A stretch of 36,315 bases of DNA from an uncultured Geobacteraceae bacterium (GTDB lineage Bacteria > Desulfobacterota > Desulfuromonadia > Geobacterales > CAIOGM01), in the NCBI GenBank assembly GCA_903902345.1, contig CAIUUR010000415.1:1-36315 (forward strand), in the 5' to 3' direction. Below, piece by piece: positions 1-6,861 of this stretch (its first letter is position 1; every line of letters starts with the position of its first letter). The position numbers and the translations under genes are program-made. The notes below the pieces were generated by a model. That model saw only the letters and a program-made list of their open reading frames with translations, did not search any database and was not told where the DNA came from.

Positions 1-912
1 ACAGTTGACCAGCTTGACCCCGGCCTCGATGGTGCAGTTCCGACCGATGACCGAGTCCTTGATGGCGGAACTCCCCAGGATCTGGGAGTTGTCGCCGATG
101 ATTACTGTCCCTTCCAGTACCGCGGAATCCGCCAATTTGACGTCCACGCCGATCCGGAGATCCCGTCCCACCACGTCCTGCTTGGATTCATCAATCTTGA
201 CATTAACCTTTCCCTTGAAGATCTCGTGATGAGCCTCCCGGTAAGAGTCGGTGTTGCCGATGTCACGCCAGTACCCCTTCACGGAGAAACCGTAGAGCGG
301 CGCCGCCATCTGCAGGAGTTTGGGGAAAAGATCCTGGGAGAAGTCGTAGTTCTCACCTTCGGGAATCAGGGCCAGCACCTCCGGCTCCAGAACGTAGATA
401 CCGGTATTGATGGTGTCGGAGATCACCTCGCCCCACCCCGGCTTTTCCAGGAACTGGATGATCTTCTGCTCCTTGTCGGTAATGACGACGCCGAACTGCA
501 GCGGGTCCTTCACCGGAGTGAGCGTGATGGTGGCCTGGGCATGATTCTCCTCATGAAAGTCCAGCACCTGCTGCAGGTTGAAGTTGGTGAGGAGATCACC
601 GCTGATTATGAGAAACCGCTCGTTCAGATATTTCTCGGCGCACTTTACCGCACCGGCAGTCCCCATGTCCTCCAGAGGGGTCACATAGGTGATCCTGACG
701 CCGAAGTCGCTCCCATCCCGGAAAAATTTCTTGATGACTTCGGGCTGGTGATACAGGAGCATGACCAGCTCGGTAATATTATGCTTCTTGAGGAGCTCCA
801 CGATATGGAGCATGATGGGGCGGTTGACGAGGGGAATCATCGGCTTCGGCATACTGGAGGTGAGGGGCTGGATACGGGTGCCGAACCCGCCGGCCATAAT
901 GACGGCTTTCAT
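1..912 (-). CDS. Sugar-nucleotide pyrophosphorylase (mannose-1-phosphate guanylyltransferase type), 3' end beyond window
   Basis: The reading frame starts at the ATG at 910-912 and stays open to the left edge (304 codons), so the C-terminus is missing. It begins MKAVIMAGGFGTR, the nucleotide-binding signature of NDP-sugar pyrophosphorylases, followed by PKPMIPL and a catalytic-core-like SGDLLTNF. The last visible ~50 residues look like the hexapeptide turns of a left-handed beta-helix (VIIGDNSQILGSS-like). The enzyme joins a sugar 1-phosphate to an NTP, giving NDP-sugar and pyrophosphate in the cytoplasm for envelope polysaccharide synthesis. In Geobacter relatives such proteins often continue into a phosphomannomutase domain; that cannot be seen here. 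An AAAGGAG sits 9 nt before the start. The exact sugar and nucleotide cannot be decided from sequence alone. Confidence 0.88.
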   Translation of the reverse strand, partial: MKAVIMAGGFGTRIQPLTSSMPKPMIPLVNRPIMLHIVELLKKHNITELVMLLYHQPEVIKKFFRDGSDFGVRITYVTPLEDMGTAGAVKCAEKYLNERFLIISGDLLTNFNLQQVLDFHEENHAQATITLTPVKDPLQFGVVITDKEQKIIQFLEKPGWGEVISDTINTGIYVLEPEVLALIPEGENYDFSQDLFPKLLQMAAPLYGFSVKGYWRDIGNTDSYREAHHEIFKGKVNVKIDESKQDVVGRDLRIGVDVKLADSAVLEGTVIIGDNSQILGSSAIKDSVIGRNCTIEAGVKLVNC

Positions 913-977
913 GGGATAGGACTCCTTTCAGACGATCTGAAGCGCACGTGAGGAGGGGCAACCACCGGTCGGGGCGA

Positions 978-1346
978 TCACCCTCGTTGGGATTTCTTGC
1001 CGAGAACCTTGCTGATCTCCGCCTTGAGATCTTCGATATTGCTGGATTTCACCACATATCCGTCCGCCAGCCAGGCGGAGAAATCGTCCTTGTAACAGGA
1101 GAAGGCCGAGCAGAGGATGACCGGGAGGTTATGCCGCTCCCTGACGATCTGCTGGAGGAGGTCCAGACCGCTCTCGCTCTTGAGTTTGATATCCAGGATA
1201 ACCAGGTCGAAGGGCTGCTCGTCCAGTCGCTGCAGCGCCTCCTTCACCGTGGCGGCGGACACCACCTCGTACCCGTCATCACCCAATTCCTGGGCGTACA
1301 GCAGACGGATATTCGCCTCATCGTCAATAACAAGTAAGCGCGCCAT
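978..1346 (-). CDS. Single-domain response regulator (CheY-like receiver)
   Basis: A 122-residue receiver domain with no output domain. The acidic pocket (IDDE near residues 7-10), the phosphoacceptor Asp in LVILDIK (about residue 52) and the conserved Lys (VVKSS, about residue 100) are present, so phosphorylation should be possible. The ATG at 1344-1346 is preferred because AAAGGAG lies 6 nt upstream; a GTG one codon earlier is possible. Its start shares a base with the stop codon of the upstream kinase gene (TGATG), so the two are translationally coupled and the kinase is the obvious phosphodonor. With no DNA-binding or enzymatic domain it must act by protein contact or as a phosphorelay intermediate. 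The usual D/E-rich loop after the Lys is unremarkable. Confidence 0.88.
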   Translation of the reverse strand: MARLLVIDDEANIRLLYAQELGDDGYEVVSAATVKEALQRLDEQPFDLVILDIKLKSESGLDLLQQIVRERHNLPVILCSAFSCYKDDFSAWLADGYVVKSSNIEDLKAEISKVLGKKSQRG

Positions 1347-2905
1347 CACTCTCTCCTTTCGATCGGGACCGTTATCCTGAAGCTGATTTCCTGTTCGGTA
1401 GTGGTTATGGTAAAGGGGATATCCTGTTTTTCCAGCAGGTTACGGCAGACCATGATCCCCAAGCCGCTCACCGTATGTCCCGACGGAACCGGCGTGGCAG
1501 AGGCTTCAAGGAGTATCCCCTGGGGAATCAGCCGGGTGGCAACCGTCACTTCGCTACCGTCGGGGAGAGAGTCCAGAAGATTGATAATGATGGTCTTGAC
1601 ACAGAAGGTTATCTGGCGGAAATCGATGAACGCCATGGGGAGGTTCTGAGGAAGATCCAACCGGACGGTAATCCCCCGCTGCACCAACCGATCCGTCAGA
1701 TCCTCGTTAACCCGGTAGACCAGCAGATTCACGTCCCACTGGTCCCGCGTGGGATAGAGGGAATCAGAAGAGGTCATTACCTCGTTGAGGACATCGTCCA
1801 ATTGCTGCGCTGCGGTAACCAGTGACTGGAGATGTTCGCGCAGGGGATCATCATCGGCTTTTTTCTTGAGGAGGGATCGGGCGAACCCCCCGATGGTCAC
1901 CAGGGGGTTCCTGATGGAGTGGGCGATGGAAGAGGTGATTTCCCCCACCAGCGCCAGCTTTTCCATCCGAACGATCTGTTCCTGCTGCTCTAGGAGCTGC
2001 TCGTTGGCATCCACCAGCCGTTCGATCTTTTCCTGGAGCTGGTCGTAGAGGGAAGCCCGTTCGATGGCAAAGGCCACCGTATATCCGAACGTCTCCAGCG
2101 ACTCCAGATCCTGACGGGTAATCGTCTTGTGGGTCACATAGTTGTCGGCGACGATGACCCCCACCGCCCGGTTCCGGCAAACCAGCGGCATGATGAGGTA
2201 ACTGTCAACTTCAAGGAGTTCCGAGAGCCCGTTGTCACCCTCCGCCGCACGAATACGGTCATCAACCATGAGCGGACGGTGACCATTGAGTACCCGGCAG
2301 AGGATATGCCCCTCTTCCAGAAGGAGGGCTCCCAGACGGGTGATAATATCGTGAAACTTGGCTTTCTCCGTCCGGAGCTTGGTGTTGAAGAATTGGGACG
2401 CCATCTCGGTGAGCGAGTAGTTGTGATGAGCAATCTCCTCCCAGGTCTGCCAGGCCTCCTGAAGGTTTCGAGGCCCGATTCCCAGGTTATGCTGGCACTT
2501 GTCGGTAAGGAGGAGAAACGCCCGGTTCATTCCGAACCCCTTGCCGGCGGTGATGGCCGTCATTGCCACGGACAGAACCTCGTCCAGGTTCATGGTCGTC
2601 TGGAGGACCTCCGCCAGTTCATGAAGGAAGCTGATCTCCTGATTCCTGCTGTCCAGAGAGCCGGCCATGGCGGCGATCTGGTTCTTCTGTTCGCGCAGTC
2701 CCTCCACAAGCAACGGAACGAACCGGGCCAAAGGCTGGTCACCCTCGGCCATGGTGCGGAGATCGTCGCGAAACCGGTCGCAGTAAAAACACTTTTCGAC
2801 GATCCGCCGCGCAGGGAGAGTGCGGAACTCATCCTCGTTTTCGTGGATGTTCGGGCACTCACCTGGTTCGATCTGTTCCTTTGTCCAGCAGCAGTTCCAG
2901 TTCAC
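1346..2905 (-). CDS. GAF-domain sensor histidine kinase with Cys-rich N-terminus and degenerate ATPase domain
   Basis: A 519-residue soluble protein with no membrane segment. The first 42 residues contain five Cys (C5, C6, C17 and a C-F-Y-C pair at 39/42), suggesting a metal or Fe-S site. Residues about 90-285 form a GAF domain, a coiled coil spans about 285-315, and a HisKA H-box lies around His329 (SSIAHSIRNPL, with Ser where most kinases have Glu or Asp after His). The C-terminal ATPase domain keeps a recognisable N-box-like region (NLLDSLPDG, about 442-450) and a GLG-containing G2 stretch (481-483). The DxGxG G1 motif and F-box are not visible: the stretch at 468-478 reads ASATPVPSGHT. 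Translation starts at a GTG (2905) with a weak AGGGA site. It is coupled to the response regulator downstream. Confidence 0.85.
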   Translation of the reverse strand: MNWNCCWTKEQIEPGECPNIHENEDEFRTLPARRIVEKCFYCDRFRDDLRTMAEGDQPLARFVPLLVEGLREQKNQIAAMAGSLDSRNQEISFLHELAEVLQTTMNLDEVLSVAMTAITAGKGFGMNRAFLLLTDKCQHNLGIGPRNLQEAWQTWEEIAHHNYSLTEMASQFFNTKLRTEKAKFHDIITRLGALLLEEGHILCRVLNGHRPLMVDDRIRAAEGDNGLSELLEVDSYLIMPLVCRNRAVGVIVADNYVTHKTITRQDLESLETFGYTVAFAIERASLYDQLQEKIERLVDANEQLLEQQEQIVRMEKLALVGEITSSIAHSIRNPLVTIGGFARSLLKKKADDDPLREHLQSLVTAAQQLDDVLNEVMTSSDSLYPTRDQWDVNLLVYRVNEDLTDRLVQRGITVRLDLPQNLPMAFIDFRQITFCVKTIIINLLDSLPDGSEVTVATRLIPQGILLEASATPVPSGHTVSGLGIMVCRNLLEKQDIPFTITTTEQEISFRITVPIERRE

Positions 2906-2959
2906 GATTCCCTGTTAACCATCCTTCACTAATTGGGCGCCGGAGTCCGGAGCGCGGTG

Positions 2960-2987
2960 ATTATAGCAGGTGAAGCAGCATTATCAA
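2960..2987 (-). promoter_or_regulatory. Predicted sigma-70 promoter of the kinase/regulator pair
   Basis: Reading the minus strand, TTGATA (2982-2987) and a consensus TATAAT (2960-2965) are separated by 16 bp. Initiation would fall near 2953, giving a leader of about 48 nt before the GTG start of the kinase. This is a prediction from sequence only. Confidence 0.55.
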
Positions 2988-3097
2988 GGCAAATCAGCGC
3001 TGCCCGGAGCGCATAATGCACACTATTTTATTAATGAAGTGTTTCACGCCGGATATCAGTTCAACGCGGCGGTGGTCATGACGAATAGGGGACTCCA

Positions 3098-3128
3098 ACG
3101 GCCTTCGTCACTACGGATCGAAGGCCGT
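3098..3128 (-). terminator. Hairpin after the RCKP protein gene, possible terminator
   Basis: A perfect 10-bp inverted repeat (ACGGCCTTCG / CGAAGGCCGT) with an 11-nt loop lies 14 bp beyond the stop of the small gene. There is no T-run on either side, so it is not a textbook intrinsic terminator; it may instead stabilise the mRNA 3' end. The rest of 2966-3141 holds no gene that I can support. Confidence 0.35.
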
Positions 3129-3141
3129 CGGGCGACGAGAT

Positions 3142-3255
3142 CTACTCCCCCTCCTCTTTCTCGAACTTCCCTTTTTCCTGACACTGGGGGCATTTCTGGG
3201 GCTTGCAGCGCCCCTCCTTGGTATAACCGCACGCAGCGCATTTCCAGTTTGCCAT
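3142..3255 (-). CDS. 37-residue RCKP-type rubredoxin-like zinc/iron ribbon protein
   Basis: A very small gene encoding a protein that starts MANWKCAACGYTKEG, continues RCKPQKCPQCQEKG and ends in an acidic/lysine tail. Two C-x2-C knuckles (C6/C9 and C21/C24) can bind one Zn or Fe, as in rubredoxin. The RCKP sequence between them matches a family of short rubredoxin-like proteins common in anaerobic Desulfuromonadota (family assignment from memory). An excellent AGGAGG site lies 8 nt before the ATG and the codons are in frame to a TAG. The role is unknown; electron transfer or metal binding in oxidative-stress protection is conceivable. It stands alone between the kinase promoter and the dctA control region. 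Confidence 0.85.
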   Translation of the reverse strand: MANWKCAACGYTKEGRCKPQKCPQCQEKGKFEKEEGE

Positions 3256-3473
3256 TTAATTTTCCTCCTCTTGACAGGTGTTAAAATTCTCCACGGTGAA
3301 CTCTCCGAGGTATGAATGTACGAAATAGCATGAGGAACTAACCAAATGCAATCTTAAAACCATAGGGCATCGTCCCTGACGCAGGCAATCCGTATACAAC
3401 GTTATAAAACAATCAAACAGGCCGCCAAAGGAGCCTCACTATGCAGAGAAGGAGAAACAACGGCACCGGCCCA

Positions 3474-3517
3474 AGGGGTATAACCGGAGTTATGGTCATA
3501 ACTCCGGTTATACCCCT
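3474..3517. promoter_or_regulatory. 44-bp perfect palindrome holding two ATAAC-N4-GTTAT operators
   Basis: Two 21-bp arms (3474-3494 and 3497-3517) are exact inverted repeats around a 2-bp centre. Each arm contains its own smaller palindrome, ATAAC-N4-GTTAT (3480-3493 and 3498-3511, 18 bp apart). A third copy lies 68 bp downstream. The position, roughly 150-180 bp upstream of a -24/-12 promoter, is typical of an upstream activator sequence for a sigma-54 enhancer-binding protein. It has no T-run, so it is unlikely to be a terminator. Confidence 0.75.
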
Positions 3518-3565
3518 ATAACACATTGCATTTCTGATAGTTACATCATATCAGAGAATCGGCGA

Positions 3566-3579
3566 ATAACCCCGGTTAT
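3566..3579. promoter_or_regulatory. Third ATAAC-N4-GTTAT operator copy upstream of dctA
   Basis: The sequence ATAACCCCGGTTAT repeats the core palindrome found twice in 3474-3517, and the following TATGACCAT also resembles the flank of that palindrome. It lies about 80 bp upstream of the -24 element. The remaining DNA from 3256 to 3759 is AT-rich and contains no gene that I can support. Confidence 0.65.
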
Positions 3580-3654
3580 GACCATTTATCGTAACTTCTT
3601 TTTCACAAAGACGAATTATCACATAATATCGCAAAAATACAAAAAATCCATTTC

Positions 3655-3670
3655 TGGCATCTCGTTTGCT
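3655..3670 (+). promoter_or_regulatory. Sigma-54 (-24/-12) promoter of dctA
   Basis: TGGCAT-N5-TTGC: the invariant GG (3656-3657) and GC (3668-3669) are spaced exactly as in RpoN promoters (consensus TGGCAC-N5-TTGC, one mismatch). Transcription would start near 3681, about 79 nt before the dctA ATG. The upstream operator triplet supports control by an enhancer-binding protein that is not encoded in this window. Confidence 0.7.
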
Positions 3671-3759
3671 TACGGTACGGTTATCCTGAAAACAAACAGT
3701 ATCTCTTTTTAACACATCCATCACCGTCAACCGGCTGCGCCACCAACGAGGAGAACGTC

Positions 3760-5082
3760 ATGGGTAAAAAAAAGTTCTACCAGCATCTCTATTTTCAGGT
3801 CCTGTTTGCCATTTCGGCGGGAATACTGGTGGGACATTTCTACCCGGGGACCGGGAGTGAACTGAAACCGTTGGGTGACGGCTTCATCAAGCTGATCAAA
3901 ATGATCATCACCCCCATCATCTTCTGTACGGTGGTAACCGGTATCGCCGGGATGGAGGATATGAAGAAGGTGGGGAGGGTCGGCGCCAAGTCGCTCCTTT
4001 ACTTCGAGATCGTCACGACCATGGCGCTGGCCATCGGACTCACCGTCGTCAGCATCATTCAGCCCGGCGCCGGTTTTAACGCCGACGTGACCAAGCTGGA
4101 CACCAAGGCCCTGGCCACCTACACCACCCAGGCCAAGGCCCATTCGACGGTAGACTTCCTCATGAACATCATCCCCAACAGCGTCGTTGACGCCTTCGCC
4201 AAGGGTGACATCCTGCAGGTCCTCTTCTTCGCGATCCTCTTCGGCGTCGCTCTCTCCGCCCTGGGTGAGCGGGGGAAGGTGGTCTTCCGGCTCATAGATC
4301 AGGCGGCCCATGTCTTCTTCGGCATTGTCAACGTCATCATGAAAGCAGCCCCCATCGGCGCCTTCGGCGCCATGGCCTTTACCATCGGCAAGTTCGGACT
4401 CGGCTCCCTCTCCAAACTCGGCATGCTCATGGGGAGCTTCTACCTCACCTGCCTCATCTTCGTATTCCTGGTTCTCGGCACCATCGCCAAACTCTGCGGC
4501 TTCAACATCTTCAAGTTCCTCCGGTACATCAAGGAAGAGCTCCTCATCGTGCTGGGAACCTCGTCGTCCGAATCAGCCCTCCCCCGGCTCATGGCCAAGC
4601 TGGAGAACCTGGGGTGCACCAAGTCGGTGGTGGGGCTGGTGGTTCCCACCGGGTACTCCTTCAACCTGGACGGCACCTCCATCTACCTGACCATGGCGGC
4701 GCTCTTCGTGGCCCAGGCTACCAACACCCCCCTGACCATGACCCAGACCCTCACCATCCTGGGGGTGCTCCTCCTCACCTCCAAGGGGGCCGCCGGTGTC
4801 ACGGGGAGCGGCTTCGTCACCCTGGCGGCCACCTTCGCCGCCATTCCCACCATCCCGGTGGCCGGACTGGCCCTCATACTGGGTATCGACCGGTTCATGT
4901 CCGAGGCCCGCGCCCTCACCAACCTGGTGGGGAACGGCGTCGCCACCGTGGTGATCTCACGGTGGGAAAAAGAGCTGGATGTGGCTCAGATGACCCGGGT
5001 CTTGAACGGCGAGACCGACACCGAGGCCGATGAGCCGGAGCTTATCATGGGGTCACCGGATCCGGTATACGAGCAGCTCTGA
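3760..5082 (+). CDS. dctA: C4-dicarboxylate transporter of the DctA (DAACS) family
   Basis: A 440-residue integral membrane carrier, the usual length for DctA. It takes up fumarate, malate or succinate with cations across the inner membrane. The family hallmarks are visible: a serine-rich re-entrant hairpin ([11 protein letters not shown], about residues 267-277) and the NLDGTSIY substrate/cation motif (about 305-312), together with hydrophobic helices along the length. The ATG has GGAGAA upstream. In Geobacter-like bacteria such carriers supply fumarate as electron acceptor and acetate co-substrates. The gene is monocistronic, preceded by a -24/-12 promoter and a triple operator, and ends only 11 bp from the convergent bzaF-like gene, with no obvious terminator between them. 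Other DAACS substrates such as glutamate are less likely. Confidence 0.93.
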   Translation: MGKKKFYQHLYFQVLFAISAGILVGHFYPGTGSELKPLGDGFIKLIKMIITPIIFCTVVTGIAGMEDMKKVGRVGAKSLLYFEIVTTMALAIGLTVVSIIQPGAGFNADVTKLDTKALATYTTQAKAHSTVDFLMNIIPNSVVDAFAKGDILQVLFFAILFGVALSALGERGKVVFRLIDQAAHVFFGIVNVIMKAAPIGAFGAMAFTIGKFGLGSLSKLGMLMGSFYLTCLIFVFLVLGTIAKLCGFNIFKFLRYIKEELLIVLGTSSSESALPRLMAKLENLGCTKSVVGLVVPTGYSFNLDGTSIYLTMAALFVAQATNTPLTMTQTLTILGVLLLTSKGAAGVTGSGFVTLAATFAAIPTIPVAGLALILGIDRFMSEARALTNLVGNGVATVVISRWEKELDVAQMTRVLNGETDTEADEPELIMGSPDPVYEQL

Positions 5083-5093
5083 TTACCTGCAGA

Positions 5094-6404
5094 TCAGACC
5101 TTGTCCCCCCGAAGATTTTCGGCAAAAAGTTTCGTTGCGCCACGGGACGCGCAGAAATCGCCACACATGCTGCAGCTGCGCTCGTCCTCCGGCGTGCGGC
5201 TGGCGCGAATGGCTCTGGCATCGTCCGGGTAGAGTGCCAGCTGAAATTGCCGTTCCCAATCCAGATCCCTGCGCGCCTTTGACATCTCCTTGTCACGCTG
5301 ACGACTCTTTTCCGGGTATTTGTTCATATCACCGATATAGGCCGCGATCTTGGCGGCCTTTACCCCCTGGCGGACATCCTCTTCATGAGGAAGAGCCAGG
5401 TGTTCCGCCGGAGTTATATAACAGATCAGATCCGCGCCGTGACTCGACGCATGTGCCGAGCCGATGGCGGCGGTGATGTGGTCAAACCCGGGAGCGACAT
5501 CCGTACAAATCGGCCCCAGCATATAATAGGGGGCACCGCCGCTCATCCGTTTCTGCAACTGGATGTTCCCGGCAATTTCGTCCAGGGGCACATGCCCCGG
5601 CCCTTCCACCAGCATCTGACACCCCATGTCACGACCAATTTCCGCAAGCTCACAGTTGATAAGCAACTCCTGTATCTGGGCTCGGTCGGATGAATCGTGG
5701 ATGGCCCCGGCCCGGAGACCATTGCCCAGGGAGAGCACGGTGTCGTATCTCTTCAGGATTCCCACCACCCGGTCGAACTGCTCGTACAACGGGTTTTCAC
5801 GGTTGTTGGCAAGCATCCATGCCACCATGGAGACTCCCCCCTTGGAGACCAGGCCTCCGTAACGGTATCCCTGCTTTCGCAACCGCTCGATGGTGTACAG
5901 GTTGATGCCGCAGTGGACGGCCATGAACGCCATGCCGTCGGCACACTGCTGCTCAATCAGATCGAAGAGAAGCTCTGCGTCCAGCTTGTTCGGGTCGCCA
6001 TAGCGGCGGGCGGCCTCACAGAATGCCTGGTACAGAGGGACGTTCCCCACGGGGAGTTCGACAGCGGCGATAACTTCACGCCTCACCCGGTCCAGATCGC
6101 CGCCAACGGACAGTTCCATAAGGGTGTCGGCTCCCGATTCCTGGGCGACCAGCGCCTTGCGGACCTCGGCCGGGTAGTCGATAATGTCGCTGGAGGTGCC
6201 GATGGAGGCGTTCACCTTGGTTCTGAGTCCTTTGCCGATACCGGCAATCCGCTGCGGTTTCCGGACGTGATTCCATGGTATGACGATTTTCCCTTCTGCG
6301 ACCATCGTCCGGATATATTCCGGGGGTAGATCTTCGTCACACGCCACACGACTCATCTGTTCGGTTACGGTTCCTTTTCGTGCTGCCTCAATCTGGGTGA
6401 GCAT
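5094..6404 (-). CDS. bzaF: ThiC-family radical SAM enzyme, probably 5-hydroxybenzimidazole synthase BzaF
   Basis: A 436-residue ThiC-fold protein. Conserved blocks include GIGKGLRTKVNASIGTSSD (55-73), VEGPGHVPLD, and a C-terminal C-x2-C-x3-C (C411, C414, C418) for the [4Fe-4S] cluster of this non-canonical radical SAM family. ThiC makes the thiamin pyrimidine from aminoimidazole ribotide; its paralog BzaF turns the same substrate into 5-hydroxybenzimidazole, precursor of the lower ligand of cobalamin, in anaerobes including Geobacter relatives. I choose BzaF because the leader carries a cobalamin riboswitch rather than a TPP box. Sequence differences from ThiC as I remember it agree: SLGNGLRAG replaces SLGDGLRPG, and HCGIN replaces HAGV. 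The ATG is preceded by AAGGAG. It could still be a ThiC under unusual control. Confidence 0.78.
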   Translation of the reverse strand: MLTQIEAARKGTVTEQMSRVACDEDLPPEYIRTMVAEGKIVIPWNHVRKPQRIAGIGKGLRTKVNASIGTSSDIIDYPAEVRKALVAQESGADTLMELSVGGDLDRVRREVIAAVELPVGNVPLYQAFCEAARRYGDPNKLDAELLFDLIEQQCADGMAFMAVHCGINLYTIERLRKQGYRYGGLVSKGGVSMVAWMLANNRENPLYEQFDRVVGILKRYDTVLSLGNGLRAGAIHDSSDRAQIQELLINCELAEIGRDMGCQMLVEGPGHVPLDEIAGNIQLQKRMSGGAPYYMLGPICTDVAPGFDHITAAIGSAHASSHGADLICYITPAEHLALPHEEDVRQGVKAAKIAAYIGDMNKYPEKSRQRDKEMSKARRDLDWERQFQLALYPDDARAIRASRTPEDERSCSMCGDFCASRGATKLFAENLRGDKV

Positions 6405-6421
6405 TCGCTTCTCCTTTGTCT

Positions 6422-6458
6422 GAAAAAATAAAAGCCCCTGTCGGGAATGGACAGGGGC
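6422..6458 (-). terminator. Intrinsic terminator in the bzaF leader
   Basis: On the minus strand a perfect 9-bp stem GCCCCTGTC / GACAGGGGC with a 7-nt loop is followed by TTTTATTTTTT, ending 18 nt before the bzaF start codon. It sits between the riboswitch aptamer and the gene, where it would be the expression platform: cobalamin binding favours the terminator and shuts off bzaF. Confidence 0.85.
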
Positions 6459-6524
6459 GCGAATGCCACGGAATAGAGAGAGGCCTCGGCCCCTCTTTCC
6501 ACGGAGGTTTCACAAAGCGTCGGG

Positions 6525-6690
6525 TTGGCAGGTCTCCTGGCTCCAGGGTCATCTTACTCGCCGTGCCTTCCCGGTACGTACCAGTGGCATACTACGGCTT
6601 TCATCGCCTGTTACAGTTGCGGGACAGCAAGGGATTTCCACCCTTTTCCCTATTATCCGCGACCAGGGTGGTCACGGCACCAAACCGAGT
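6525..6690 (-). promoter_or_regulatory. Cobalamin (B12) riboswitch aptamer
   Basis: Reading the minus strand, the hallmark blocks occur in order: GGTGCC near the start, GGTGGAAATCCCTTGCTG, TCCCGCAACTGTAA, GCCACTG, GGAAGGC, GATGACCCTGGAGCC and finally CCAGGAGACCTGCC (B12 box). This is a full-length Cobalamin aptamer of about 165 nt. It lies upstream of the bzaF-like gene, separated by about 70 nt and a transcription terminator. Control of a lower-ligand biosynthesis gene by adenosylcobalamin is product feedback. Confidence 0.95.
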
Positions 6691-6692
6691 AA

Positions 6693-6698
6693 ATTATA
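6693..6698 (-). promoter_or_regulatory. -10 element of the bzaF leader transcript
   Basis: A consensus TATAAT on the minus strand ends just before the riboswitch begins, placing the transcription start near 6686. No good -35 hexamer is seen 16-18 bp upstream. The DNA from 6699 to 6861 holds no gene that I can support. Confidence 0.5.
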
Positions 6699-6861
6699 CC
6701 GCAGGTTATTAGCATTCCCGCAGAGGAAAGTCAACCTCAGTCCTGATTACTACCAATCTGCGGCTACCTGAATCTCCCTCCCCCTTCAAGGGAACGAAAA
6801 AAGCCGGAGATTAGCACCAATCAGGACCTCAGTTGAGGAAGAGAGATAGTGCGTAAGGCTG

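Noticed and set aside
226-951. Plus-strand open frames opposite the pyrophosphorylase gene
   Set aside because: They are shadows of the conserved minus-strand frame and have no family resemblance.
6525-6690. TPP riboswitch expected before a ThiC-like gene
   Set aside because: The conserved blocks, especially the CCAGGAGACCTGCC B12 box and the TCCCGCAACTGT segment, are those of the cobalamin aptamer; no CTGAGA/ACCTGA TPP pattern is seen in the leader.
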